Below, one piece after another: positions 43,232 to 52,015 of a DNA stretch of 64,000 bases; within the stretch, counting starts at the first letter, position 1, and each line of letters opens with the position of its first letter. The DNA is taken from positions 142,632 to 206,631 of the forward strand of contig CABIXN010000005.1 in assembly GCA_902362715.1 (NCBI GenBank). The letters are read 5' to 3'. Origin of the DNA: Lachnospiraceae bacterium. Lineage in GTDB: Bacteria; Bacillota; Clostridia; Lachnospirales; Lachnospiraceae. A program made the translations under genes and the position numbers. The notes under the pieces were generated by a model. The model was not told the DNA's origin. It ran no database searches and was given only the letters and a program-made list of their open reading frames with translations.

Positions 43232-44125
43232 TTATTTTAATGTTTCATAGAAATCAGCCGCCACGTCATCATATTCTTCCTTTTGAATATCCACCGCCGC
43301 GTTTAACTCTGTCATAGTCTCTGTATCAATCTGCTGGCTGATATGATTAATAATATTTTCCGCTTCCGGATATTTTTCCAGCACATCGGCTCTCACCACA
43401 GGAATAATGTTGTAAGGGGGCCAGAATTTTTTATCATCTTCCAGCAATACAAACTCATCACTGCTAAGCTGGGCATCTGTTGTATATGCAGGTACGCAGT
43501 CTACCTCATCGCTTTCCAGCACCTGATATTTCAGTGCGTTATCAAATGAATTTTCCGATGCAAAAGCAAATTCACCGTAAGCTTTTTTAAGCCCTGCCAT
43601 ACCATCCTCCCGTTCATAAAAATCAGAGGTACTTCCAAATCGTATTTTCCCGGCCTGTTTCTGCAGATCCGAAATCGTACGGATTCCATATTTCTGAGCC
43701 ACATCCGCTCTCATGGCCAGACCGTTTCCATCACTTGCAGCGCACATCTCTAAAACATCCAGCTGATACTTTTGGGCATACATCTCTTTTACGGTATTAT
43801 AAACCTCCTGGGTATCCGTCATCATTGGCTGCTCTAATATGGTCATCAGTGCTGTGCCGGTATATTCCGGATAAATATCTATATCGCCCTGACACACAGC
43901 CTGATGTATCACCGCATTGGAAACTTCAAATTCACGCTGAACCTCAAAACCTTCATCCTCAAGGGCCAGCGCATACAGCTCACTTAAAATCAGATTTTCT
44001 GTAAATCCCTTGGAACCTACTATAATCTTTTTGCTTTCAGCATCATCCTTTTTACCGCTCTGGCACGCAGTCAGAGACACGGCAGCTGCTGCCGCAAGGA
44101 GGATGCATAATATTCTCTTTTTCAT
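43232..44125 (-). CDS. OpuC-type substrate-binding lipoprotein
   Basis: A 297-aa lipoprotein: signal peptide with lipobox SLTAC, cleavage before Cys21. It has the OpuAC family course: IIVGSKGFTENLILSELYALALEDEGFEV, GDIDIYPEYTGTALMTIL (near residue 80), YGIRTISDLQ, VDCVPAYTTDAQLSSDEFVLLEDDKKFWPPYNIIPVVR. Members bind quaternary amines such as glycine betaine, carnitine or choline; the aromatic-cage residues cannot be placed safely by eye. AAAGGAG precedes the ATG. Confidence 0.92.
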   Translation of the reverse strand: MKKRILCILLAAAAAVSLTACQSGKKDDAESKKIIVGSKGFTENLILSELYALALEDEGFEVQREFEVSNAVIHQAVCQGDIDIYPEYTGTALMTILEQPMMTDTQEVYNTVKEMYAQKYQLDVLEMCAASDGNGLAMRADVAQKYGIRTISDLQKQAGKIRFGSTSDFYEREDGMAGLKKAYGEFAFASENSFDNALKYQVLESDEVDCVPAYTTDAQLSSDEFVLLEDDKKFWPPYNIIPVVRADVLEKYPEAENIINHISQQIDTETMTELNAAVDIQKEEYDDVAADFYETLK

Positions 44126-44152
44126 AAGATTTTCTCCTTTATCATCTGCTAT

Positions 44153-44785
44153 CTACATACTATATTTTAAAAACCACTTCTCTATCTTTCCAAGAAGCAG
44201 CTGGCCCAGCAGGGTCAGTGCCGCAACAGACACAGCGCCAATTACCAGATACTCTGTTTTCATCAGACTGATTCCATTATAAATAAGGACACCAAGACCT
44301 CCGCTGCCTATATACGCAGCTAAAGCTGCACTGGCAATTACTTCAGAGGCCGCCATCTTAATGCCTCCCATAATGTAGGGCATTGCCAGCGGAAACTGCA
44401 CCTGGTAAAACATACGCTTCTCATCCATTCCCACTGCTTTTGCAGTTTCTATCATAAAAGCCGGAACCTGAGCAAATCCCAGGGTCGTCTGGATCAATAC
44501 CGGAGGCACCGCCAGTACCGTAAGCGCCGTCAGAGCCGGTTTCATGCCAATTCCCATAACGGGAATCAAAATCACCAGCACGGCCAGGCTTGGAACAATC
44601 CTTAAGGTACTGAAAAAAGTCATAATAAACTTTTTGACTCTGGGAAAAGAAAGACAGAGAATACCGCAGGGAACACCAATTACAACAGCCAGCCCCACAG
44701 CAGTCAGACTAATATAAATATGCTGCCACACCATCTGAAAATAGGTCTGCCAGTTATTTACAAAATAATCAATATATACCTGCAT
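44153..44785 (-). CDS. OpuC-type ABC transporter permease, first gene
   Basis: About 210 aa from ATG 44785 behind AAGGGGAA. Five or six membrane segments; STLRIVPSLAVLVILIPVMGIG near residue 65 and the EAA-like loop GFAQVPAFMIETAKAVGMDEKRMFYQVQFPLAMPYIMGGIKMAASEVIASAALAAYIGSGGLG. It is the first gene of the order permease, binding protein, iron-sulfur protein, ATPase, permease. The 260 bp upstream separate it from the divergent Na/Pi carrier. Confidence 0.92.
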   Translation of the reverse strand: MQVYIDYFVNNWQTYFQMVWQHIYISLTAVGLAVVIGVPCGILCLSFPRVKKFIMTFFSTLRIVPSLAVLVILIPVMGIGMKPALTALTVLAVPPVLIQTTLGFAQVPAFMIETAKAVGMDEKRMFYQVQFPLAMPYIMGGIKMAASEVIASAALAAYIGSGGLGVLIYNGISLMKTEYLVIGAVSVAALTLLGQLLLGKIEKWFLKYSM

Positions 44786-45015
44786 AAAATTCCCCTTCCC
44801 ACAAAAATCCTGTTTTTTCATGCTCATGCTATTTTAGCACGCAATTTCTGCTTAATCTACCTAAAAATGACTGTTTTTTCTGTCAAATACTGATTATTTT
44901 CACGAAATATGAAAACCCCAATTTCTTTTCAGATAATCTTCGGTCTCAATAGTTCACAAAAATGCCAGTTATTTCACATAATTTTCACTTACTTTTTACA
45001 AACTTTTAACTTTTA

Positions 45016-45044
45016 TTGCCAACCGTCTAACAAGCTGATAATAT
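45016..45044 (+). promoter_or_regulatory. Promoter of the Na/Pi cotransporter gene
   Basis: TTGCCA (45016-45021), a 17-bp spacer and TAATAT (45039-45044), 43 bp before the ATG. No Pho-box repeats were recognised nearby. Confidence 0.55.
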
Positions 45045-45087
45045 TAAAATATAAATATTATTTTTTATATACTTAGGAGATAAGAAA

Positions 45088-46713
45088 ATGTCTATCACAG
45101 AAATTTTTTCGCTTTTAGGCGGTGTTGGACTGTTCCTTCTTGGAATGTCAATTATGTCAACCGGCCTGAGAAATGCATGCGGAGATAACCTCCAGATCAT
45201 TTTGGAACACGCTACCAAAAACAAAGTGATTGCCGTGCTGGTAGGACTGGGAATGACCATGCTGATTCAGAGTTCATCAGCAACCGACGTTATGGTTATC
45301 GGCTTCGTAAACTCAGCTATGATGAACCTGTCCCAGGCCATCGGAGTTATTATGGGCGCCAATATCGGTACTACCGTTACTGCTCAGATTACCGCATTTA
45401 ATTTAAGCGCAATTACCCCCCTGCTTCTTTTTGCAGGCGCAGTGATGTATCTGTTTGTAAAGCGCAGCATTATCCGGCATATCGGATCCGTAATTATGGG
45501 ATTTGGTATGCTTTTTCAGGGAATTTCCCTGATGAAACTGGCCATCGCACCCCTTTCTGAAAGCGAAGGTTTCATTGATTTTCTTTCTACATTAAATAAT
45601 CCGGCTCTTGCGCTGGTATTTGGTGTGGCATTTACTGCACTGCTGCAGAGTTCTTCGTCCTCCACCGTAATATTCCAGGCGTTTGCCATCCAGGGCTTAT
45701 TAAGCTATGACGTAGCTGTATACCTTGTAATCGGAGCTGCTATCGGTTCCGTAACACCAAACCTGCTGGCAGCCCTGACAGCCAACAGAAACGGCAAACG
45801 GGCCGCAATTTTAAATCTTTTATTTAACCTGATACGTGCAGGTATTTTAGTGGCGCTGATTAATATCTTTCCGATGCTGCTTACCTTTATTCAGAATTTA
45901 TCACCGGGAGATGTGGGGCGCCAGATTGCCAATACCCATACAATTTTTGCCATTATTGCTGTACTGATTGAACTGCCCTTTGCCAACAAAATTGTCAAAC
46001 TCTCTCAGAAAATTATTCCTGTCAAACCGGAAGAGACACAAAAAAGCAAGGACCGCTCTTTACAGTATATGACACAAATCACCAAACTGACACCGGTAGT
46101 TGCTTTAAACCAGGCACAGCTTGAGATCACAAGAATGGGGAAACTTGCAGCGGAAAATCTGCAGCTGGCATTAAATGAATTTTTCAATAACAGCACCGCA
46201 AAAATGCTTGATATCAAAGAGCGTGAAGAAACCGTTGACATTCTTAACCGCTGTATTTCAGATGAAATGGCAGAGCTTCGTTCTATGGAGCTGACATCAG
46301 AGAACATCAAAAAGGTTTCCATGATGACCATTGCCCAGACGGACATTGAACGGCTCTCAGATCATGCGGAAAATATCATTGAATATGTAGATAAGCTCAG
46401 ATCAAAAAAGGCCTGTATCTCGCCGGAAGCCCTGGAGGAGCTGAAAGATATGGCTCAAAACACCATGAAGGCCGTGCACTTGTCTCTTGACATTTTTTCC
46501 TCTGAAAACTATGATCTGCTTTCTGAAATTGAAGAAATCGAATCCGTAGTTGACCGTCAGGAAAAGACTTTTATCGACAATCACATTGAACGTTTGATGC
46601 GTTCTGACTGCACTCCAATCAGCGGCATTATTTTCTCGGATCTGGTAACAGATCTTGAACGCTGTTCAGATCACGCCATCAACATTGCCTATTCTTTAAA
46701 AGAACGAATATAA
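45088..46713 (+). CDS. Na/Pi cotransporter family protein with PhoU domain
   Basis: A 541-aa protein of the NptA/YjbB family. Two inverted Na/Pi repeats occupy residues 1-310, each with the QSSSAT or QSSSSS motif (near 64 and near 188); LLGGVGLFLLGMSIMSTGLRNACG opens the protein. Residues about 335-535 are a PhoU-like four-helix region (NRCISDEMAELRSMELT, AQTDIERLSDHAENIIEYVDKL, SDLVTDLERCSDHAINIAYSL) carrying the two D/E-x-x-x-D metal motifs. Sodium-driven phosphate movement is likely; direction and regulation are not proven. TAGGAG precedes the ATG. Confidence 0.93.
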   Translation: MSITEIFSLLGGVGLFLLGMSIMSTGLRNACGDNLQIILEHATKNKVIAVLVGLGMTMLIQSSSATDVMVIGFVNSAMMNLSQAIGVIMGANIGTTVTAQITAFNLSAITPLLLFAGAVMYLFVKRSIIRHIGSVIMGFGMLFQGISLMKLAIAPLSESEGFIDFLSTLNNPALALVFGVAFTALLQSSSSSTVIFQAFAIQGLLSYDVAVYLVIGAAIGSVTPNLLAALTANRNGKRAAILNLLFNLIRAGILVALINIFPMLLTFIQNLSPGDVGRQIANTHTIFAIIAVLIELPFANKIVKLSQKIIPVKPEETQKSKDRSLQYMTQITKLTPVVALNQAQLEITRMGKLAAENLQLALNEFFNNSTAKMLDIKEREETVDILNRCISDEMAELRSMELTSENIKKVSMMTIAQTDIERLSDHAENIIEYVDKLRSKKACISPEALEELKDMAQNTMKAVHLSLDIFSSENYDLLSEIEEIESVVDRQEKTFIDNHIERLMRSDCTPISGIIFSDLVTDLERCSDHAINIAYSLKERI

Positions 46714-46721
46714 AATCTAAC

Positions 46722-46759
46722 AAAAAAGGCACAGAGACCAACGTTTCTGTGCCTTTTTT
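46722..46759 (+). terminator. Terminator of the Na/Pi gene
   Basis: Arms 46722-46735 and 46746-46759, AAAAAAGGCACAGA with its exact complement, ending in T6, nine bp after the stop codon. Confidence 0.92.
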
Positions 46760-46770
46760 GTTAGATATTC

Positions 46771-46803
46771 TCCGCCTGCGGCGGGTCGCTTTTGCGACAT
46801 GAC
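46771..46803 (-). repeat. Dispersed 33-bp double-hairpin repeat, copy 2
   Basis: The reverse complement matches 27844-27876 at 32 of 33 positions. Here both small stems are perfect (TCGC-AAAA-GCGA and CCGCC-GCA-GGCGG). It lies in the non-coding stretch between two terminators. Confidence 0.85.
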
Positions 46804-46837
46804 TCCATTCCACCGCAGTGCGATCCACAGCAAAGCG

Positions 46838-46906
46838 TTTATTTCTCTATAGGAATTGGTACTTTTCAGCTTTATCACAACCCAATATCTCCTATAGAGA
46901 AATAAA
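46838..46906. repeat. Inverted repeat element with 17-bp arms
   Basis: Perfect arms 46838-46854 and 46890-46906 enclose 35 bases. The right half (from TATCACAACCCAATAT onward) resembles 51838-51872 at roughly 80 percent of positions by eye. This looks like a small non-coding repeat family of the genome. Confidence 0.7.
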
Positions 46907-46936
46907 AAAGGCAGCCATCGATCTGCTGCCTTTTTT
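46904..46936 (+). terminator. Second terminator-like stem
   Basis: Twelve-bp arms AAAAAAGGCAGC (46904-46915) and its complement (46925-46936) with a nine-base loop, ending in T6. No gene lies between it and the previous terminator, so it may end a small transcript made from the repeat region or read-through. Confidence 0.8.
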
Positions 46937-46956
46937 AGGAGAAGGTATTTTTTACT

Positions 46957-47049
46957 ATGGGGTGTAGCAAAAAACTATATAATGTATTGGGGGTTTTTAC
47001 AGTTATTATTATAATCAAAATGCTCCCGGAAGTGTGCTCAAAGATATAA
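46957..47049 (+). CDS. Possible 30-aa membrane micropeptide
   Basis: ATG 46957 to TAA 47049, preceded by AGGAGAAGG about 11 bases upstream. The product is a basic N-terminus (GCSKKLYN), a hydrophobic core VLGVFTVIIIIKML and a short tail ending CSKI. Its start just after a terminator and the good site support translation, but no family is recognised and the spacing is long. Confidence 0.3.
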   Translation: MGCSKKLYNVLGVFTVIIIIKMLPEVCSKI

Positions 47050-47366
47050 ATTTTTTCAATCTTTTTTTATACATTATTGCCAATCAATCCCAGTTACTCA
47101 TTTGTAACTATGTGGCATTTTTCATAATTTCCACTTCTGTTTTTCAACACTTCTCCAATGTGAACGATCTCATTTGTCTGAATTGTTTTTATTTTTATAT
47201 TTTATTCCAGTTTTATCAGTTAATAATAGTTGTCATATTTTTTCTTCTACAGCTTGTATCCAAAAATAGTTCCACATCTTTTCAGACTGGTCTGGGGAAC
47301 ACGAAAATGTTATACTGTCGTTAAGAAAATTTATACGTTTCATAATAAATAAAGGAGTAAAACATT
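47050..47366 (+). promoter_or_regulatory. AT-rich leader and promoter of the hydroxylase gene
   Basis: 317 bp of strongly AT-rich sequence with long T-runs. TATACT at 47311-47316 with TG at 47308-47309 is an extended -10 for the hydroxylase gene, 51 bp before its ATG; no good -35 is seen. Nothing else is supported. Confidence 0.45.
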
Positions 47367-49670
47367 ATGTCTCAGACAGAAAATAAAAAAATAAAGTATG
47401 TCCATCAGCCTGTAGTCAAGAAAGATGCCATGGCACTGCTCACTGGACAGCCGGTTTACACAGATGACCTGGCTCCTGCCGACTGTTTATGTGTAAAACT
47501 GCTGAGAAGCCCCCATGCCCATGCTCTGATTCAGGAGATTGACACCAAAACCGCCCAAATGGTTCCGGGCATTGTATGTGTTCTTACTTATAAAGACGTT
47601 CCCCGCAGACGCTTTACTATGGCCGGCCAGACCTACCCGGAGGAAAGTCCTTACGACCGGTATATTCTAGAACAAAGGGTTCGTTTCGTGGGAGACACTG
47701 TAGCAATTGTTGCCGGTGAATCAGAAAGGGCGGTGGACAGAGCACTGAAATTAATTAAAGTTAATTATCAGATTTTAGAACCGGTGCTTGATATCCATAC
47801 TGCCAAAGACAACCCGGTGCTTGTTCACCCGGAAGAGGACTGGCATTCCTTTTTAGACAGATCTATATCTGACAACCGCCGGAATCTCTGTGCCACACTT
47901 TCAGACTCCCATGGGGATACCGAAGCTGTCATGGCCGATTGTGATGTTGTCCTGGAAGAGACTTATCATATTCCCGCTGTACAGCAGGCCATGATGGAAA
48001 CCTTCCGCACCTACACCACCATGGATGCTTTCGGACGTCTGACCATTGTCAGCTCCACACAGGTTCCTTTCCATGTAAGAAAGTCTGTAGCCACAGCTCT
48101 TGATATTCCAAAGTCAAGAGTGCGTGTTATCAAGCCCAGAATCGGAGGCGGATTTGGTGCAAAACAAACCGCTATTACAGAAGTTTATCCGGCCATTGTT
48201 ACTTTAAAAACCGGTCGGCCCGCGAAAATCATATTTACCAGAAAGGAATCTCTCACAGCATCTTCCCCCCGGCATGAAATGGAAATCACAGTAAAAATAG
48301 GTGCCATGAAAACAGGAAAAATCCGGGCTTTTTCCATTTATTCCCTGTCAAATACAGGTGCATATGGAGAACACGGTCCTTCCACCGTTAATCTTACATA
48401 TGAGGAAAGCGTCTCTCTCTATCAGCCGGAGGCATTTTCCTTTGCAGCCGATGTAGTATATACCAATCATATGTCTGCCGGCGCCTACCGGGGTTACGGA
48501 GCCACACAGGGAATTTTTGCAGTGGAATCTCTCATCAATCAACTGGCGGATACTCTGAATATAGATCCTGTAGAGCTTCGAATGCAGAATATTACCCGGC
48601 AGGGTGATATGATGCACTCTTATTTCCACAGCATCGCCACCAGCTGTACCTTAGATCAGTGTCTGCAGCGCACATCAGAACTTATCGGCTGGGAGAAAGA
48701 TTCCCCGGTACAGATTCTGGAAAACGGACATATCCGTGCTAAAGGCCTTGCGCTGGCCATGCAGAGTTCCGGGATTCCTTTTATTGATGTAGGATCTGCC
48801 ACACTCAAACTTTCGGACGACGGCTTTTATAACCTGTTAATCGGAGCCACTGATATGGGCACCGGCTGTGATACCATACTGGCTCAGATGGCCGCCGACT
48901 GCCTGCAGACCCCCATTGAAAATATTGTAGTAACCGGTGTTGATACGGACTCATCCCCTTATGACTCCGGCTCCTATGCTTCCAGCACAACCTATGTAAC
49001 CGGTACGGCAGTTGTAAAAGCCTGTCAGCAAATGGTAGAAAATATTTTAAAAACAGGGGCCATGCTTTTGAAAGTCAGTGACTGGCAGACCCTTTATTTT
49101 GACGGAAACAAAGTCACAGATCCAGAATCAGGAAAAGAACTGACCCTATCAGACATTGCCTATCAGGCCATGAGTATTGCCGCCCCTGCCCTGTCCGCCA
49201 GTGTCAGTTACACAGCCCCCGCCTCCCCGCCTCCTTTTATGGCAGGAGCCGCTGAAATTGATCTGGATCCGGAAACCGGAAAAATACAGCTGGTTCATTT
49301 TGCCGCCGTTGTGGACTGCGGTACTGTCATCAATACAGCCCTGGCCAAAGTCCAGACAGAAGGTGGAATTGTACAGGGTATCGGCATGGCTCTCACAGAA
49401 GATGTCTGGTATGATAAGGCCGGCCATAATTTCAGCAATTCCTTTTTACAATATAAAATACCTGCACGCACGGATATTGGAACTATAACGGTGGAATTTG
49501 CTGAAAGCTATGAAGAATCCGGACCATTCGGCGCAAAATCCATCGGGGAAATCGTCATCAATACCTCTGCTCCCGCCATCGCCCATGCCGTTCATAATGC
49601 CTGCGGCGTATGGTTTCGACACCTTCCCATTACACCGGAAAAAGTGTTAAAAGCAACCGGAAAAATCTGA
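47367..49670 (+). CDS. Molybdopterin-binding subunit, xanthine dehydrogenase family
   Basis: A 767-aa Mo-hydroxylase large subunit, usual length for the family. The N-terminal a/b hammerhead domain (residues about 20-130: GQPVYTDDL, RSPHAHALI) precedes the Moco-binding domains: GGGFGAK near 260, SAGAYRGYGATQG near 375, TDMGTGCDTILAQMAADCL near 495 and the base Glu in GPFGAKSIGE (about E728). Such enzymes hydroxylate purines or other heterocycles and need a 2Fe-2S subunit and usually a FAD subunit, neither of which is adjacent. The substrate is unknown. A HyuA-like gene follows after a terminator. Confidence 0.9.
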   Translation: MSQTENKKIKYVHQPVVKKDAMALLTGQPVYTDDLAPADCLCVKLLRSPHAHALIQEIDTKTAQMVPGIVCVLTYKDVPRRRFTMAGQTYPEESPYDRYILEQRVRFVGDTVAIVAGESERAVDRALKLIKVNYQILEPVLDIHTAKDNPVLVHPEEDWHSFLDRSISDNRRNLCATLSDSHGDTEAVMADCDVVLEETYHIPAVQQAMMETFRTYTTMDAFGRLTIVSSTQVPFHVRKSVATALDIPKSRVRVIKPRIGGGFGAKQTAITEVYPAIVTLKTGRPAKIIFTRKESLTASSPRHEMEITVKIGAMKTGKIRAFSIYSLSNTGAYGEHGPSTVNLTYEESVSLYQPEAFSFAADVVYTNHMSAGAYRGYGATQGIFAVESLINQLADTLNIDPVELRMQNITRQGDMMHSYFHSIATSCTLDQCLQRTSELIGWEKDSPVQILENGHIRAKGLALAMQSSGIPFIDVGSATLKLSDDGFYNLLIGATDMGTGCDTILAQMAADCLQTPIENIVVTGVDTDSSPYDSGSYASSTTYVTGTAVVKACQQMVENILKTGAMLLKVSDWQTLYFDGNKVTDPESGKELTLSDIAYQAMSIAAPALSASVSYTAPASPPPFMAGAAEIDLDPETGKIQLVHFAAVVDCGTVINTALAKVQTEGGIVQGIGMALTEDVWYDKAGHNFSNSFLQYKIPARTDIGTITVEFAESYEESGPFGAKSIGEIVINTSAPAIAHAVHNACGVWFRHLPITPEKVLKATGKI

Positions 49671-49677
49671 TTCTGCC

Positions 49678-49721
49678 ATATTTTTTATTTATCCAAAAAA
49701 TATTAGATAAATAAAAAATAT
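49678..49721. terminator. AT-rich terminator-like stem after hydroxylase gene
   Basis: Sixteen-bp perfect arms 49678-49693 and 49706-49721 around 12 bases, eight bp after the hydroxylase stop. An extended -10 (TG at 49745-49746 and TATACT at 49748-49753) follows, so the HyuA-like gene may have its own promoter. Confidence 0.65.
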
Positions 49722-49783
49722 TTCCAAGTCTCTTTTTACCATTCTGTTATACTAACAAAAAAGCAAAAAACAGGAGGTAACTT

Positions 49784-51796
49784 ATGCTTGGACTTGGAAT
49801 TGATACCGGGGGGACCTGCACCGATGCCGTAATATACGATCTGGACTCCCGGCAGATACTTTCACATACAAAAACACGAACAACCCACGCTGATCTGACA
49901 CAGTGTATTTTGCAGGTTATGAAAGACCTTCCCCAGGATCTGCTCCACAAGGCAGACTTTATTGCTCTTTCCACCACCCTGGCAACCAATGCCTGCGTGG
50001 AGGGAAAGGGCGGCCGGGCCAAACTGGTTTTTATCGGTCTTGAGCCTGAAGAAGCCTCCAGGCAGGCAGCCTCATACGGACTTCCTCCCATGGAAGAAAT
50101 ATACTGCCTTCCGGCTCATATTCCCCTGGATACCGCACAAATCACCGAACCGGACTGGACACAGTTCCGGGCAGATCTCTCCGTTCAGTTTCAAAATTAC
50201 GACAGCGTTGCCATCACTCAGCTGAATGCCCGCCAGAACAACGGCGCTTTCGAGAAAAAAGCAAAAGAGATCATAATGGAAGAGCTGGGCCTTCCATGTA
50301 TTACCGGCTATGAGCTGTTCCAGGAATACAATATTTACCGCAGGGGAGCCAGCGCACTTTTAAATGCCCGGCTGATTCCTGTGATCCAGGAATTTTTAAG
50401 CGCTATCCGCACATCCTTAGATCAGATGGACTTAAACCGCCCTATCGTCATTGTAAGAAGCGACGGCACTATGATGAGTGAAGCATATGCCTGTGAGCGT
50501 CCCATTGAAACCCTTCTGTGCGGCCCTGCCGCAAGTATTATGGGTGCTATGGAGCTTTGCTCTGAGCCAAACCAGGTTATTATTGATATGGGAGGTACAA
50601 CCAGCGATATTGCCCTGGTAAAAGACGGCATTCCGGTACGCGTCACAAACGGAATCCAGATCGGCAGCTGGAAAACTTTTGTTCACGGCATGTTCGTTGA
50701 TACTTTCGGTCTGGGGGGCGACAGCACCATCTGCAGAGATAACAACGGAGTCCTCTCTCTGGATACTGTACGCAGCATTCCTCTCTGTATGCTTGCCAGC
50801 ATTTACCCCCAGGTGACGGAAAAAATTCACAAGTTAAATACAGATGAAGTAAAACATAGCAAAAATCTTTTTGAATTTTATGTTCTGTTAAAAGACATTT
50901 CCCACAGTCCGCTATATACAGACCGTGAGAAACAGTTCTGTAAGGCCTTAAAGGACGGCCCCCTTCTGATTCGTGAAGCAGCCGCCTCCATCCGGGAGGA
51001 TATTTACTGCTTCGACATCCACCGGCTGGAATCAGAAGGAGTTGTAATGAAATCTGCCCTGACGCCTACTGATATTATGCATATCAAAGGGGATTTTAAA
51101 GGATACGACAGCACGGCATCCCAGGAGGCCGTCTCCTTTCTGGCACGAAATCTAAAGCTTACAGAAAGCGATCTTTGTGACCAGGTTTACCGGATGATCC
51201 GCAAAAAAATATTTATGAACGTCTTAAGGATTCTGATGAAAGATTCTCATCCTCAGCAAAAAGATTCTCTGATGGAAAAGCTGGAGTTTCTGTATGAATC
51301 TGCCTATCAGAACGCCTGCCAAGAACAGACCGCCTTTTTTTCACCGGACTTTAAGCTGAATGCCGTTCTTGTAGGAATCGGTGCCCCTGTACACGTCTTC
51401 CTTCCGGAAGCGGCCAAAATGCTTGGCGTAAAATGCTATATTCCCGAATTTGCCCCTGTAGCCAATGCTCTTGGCGCTGTCGTAGGCAATATTTCCGCTG
51501 AGGCAACTATTGAAATTAAGCAGATCAGCTCCATAGGAAATGCCGATCAGTATTATTTTACCGGGCGCCCGGAATACGGCTTTTACGATACCCTGGAAGA
51601 AGCAGAAAAAGCGGCCCGGCAGGCTGCAAAGCAGGATGCTTCCGAAAAAGCCCTTCGCCAGGGAGCTGCAGATCAGCTCACTGTAACATTTTCCAGCCAC
51701 GAGCACAGCGCTATGACAAACTTCGGAAAAATGTTTTTAAGTTATGACGTCACCGCTTCTGTGATTGGGCATATGCAGTTTTCTGATTCCGTATAA
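49784..51796 (+). CDS. Hydantoinase/oxoprolinase family protein (HyuA-like)
   Basis: A 670-aa member of the ASKHA-fold hydantoinase A/5-oxoprolinase family. The N-terminal phosphate loop GLGIDTGGTCTDAVIYD (residues 3-19), STTLATNACVEGKGG near 65, LCGPAASIMGAMEL near 245 and IDMGGTTSDIALVKDGIPV near 265 mark the ATP-binding core. Family members cleave cyclic amides in an ATP-dependent way, or form part of acetone and acetophenone carboxylases. The second subunit (HyuB-like) is absent here. AGGAGG precedes the ATG. A link with the preceding Mo-hydroxylase, such as ring oxidation then opening, is inference. Confidence 0.88.
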   Translation: MLGLGIDTGGTCTDAVIYDLDSRQILSHTKTRTTHADLTQCILQVMKDLPQDLLHKADFIALSTTLATNACVEGKGGRAKLVFIGLEPEEASRQAASYGLPPMEEIYCLPAHIPLDTAQITEPDWTQFRADLSVQFQNYDSVAITQLNARQNNGAFEKKAKEIIMEELGLPCITGYELFQEYNIYRRGASALLNARLIPVIQEFLSAIRTSLDQMDLNRPIVIVRSDGTMMSEAYACERPIETLLCGPAASIMGAMELCSEPNQVIIDMGGTTSDIALVKDGIPVRVTNGIQIGSWKTFVHGMFVDTFGLGGDSTICRDNNGVLSLDTVRSIPLCMLASIYPQVTEKIHKLNTDEVKHSKNLFEFYVLLKDISHSPLYTDREKQFCKALKDGPLLIREAAASIREDIYCFDIHRLESEGVVMKSALTPTDIMHIKGDFKGYDSTASQEAVSFLARNLKLTESDLCDQVYRMIRKKIFMNVLRILMKDSHPQQKDSLMEKLEFLYESAYQNACQEQTAFFSPDFKLNAVLVGIGAPVHVFLPEAAKMLGVKCYIPEFAPVANALGAVVGNISAEATIEIKQISSIGNADQYYFTGRPEYGFYDTLEEAEKAARQAAKQDASEKALRQGAADQLTVTFSSHEHSAMTNFGKMFLSYDVTASVIGHMQFSDSV

Positions 51797-51812
51797 ACGG
51801 TAAATAAAAAAG

Positions 51813-51829
51813 AATGTGCAAAGCACATT
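51813..51829 (+). terminator. Short stem after HyuA-like gene
   Basis: Seven-bp arms AATGTGC and GCACATT with loop AAA, preceded by A-rich and followed by TTTT sequence, 16 bp after the stop codon. Confidence 0.55.
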
Positions 51830-51837
51830 TTCCGCTA

Positions 51838-51872
51838 TATCACAACACAGTATTTCCTACAGAGCAAAAAAG
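51838..51872 (+). repeat. Diverged copy of the TATCACAAC repeat
   Basis: About 35 bases resembling the right half of the element at 46838-46906 (TATCACAAC-CA-TAT-TCCTA-AGAG pattern). The left arm of the inverted repeat is missing here, so this is a partial or decayed copy. Confidence 0.5.
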
Positions 51873-51960
51873 CACTTTTGTCTCAGTTCAAAATCTGATC
51901 TGCCGCTCTGCATCCTGATATTTCAGGGGCATATGATTTGACTGAGACAAGAGTGCTTTT
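51868..51960. terminator. Long-stem bidirectional terminator
   Basis: Twenty-bp arms 51868-51887 and 51941-51960 pair with one G-U, ending in a T-run on the plus strand. It lies between the convergent HyuA-like gene and the amino acid transporter operon and encloses 53 unexplained bases. Confidence 0.7.
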
Positions 51961-52015
51961 AAATTTTAAATGTTTAGAGGTTTTCTTTCAAACTTCCTGT
52001 TTGAAAAATATGCTG

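Noticed and set aside
47034..47324. 96-codon plus-strand frame before the hydroxylase gene
   Set aside because: Phe/Ile-rich translation of AT-rich DNA, no ribosome binding site, overlaps the promoter.
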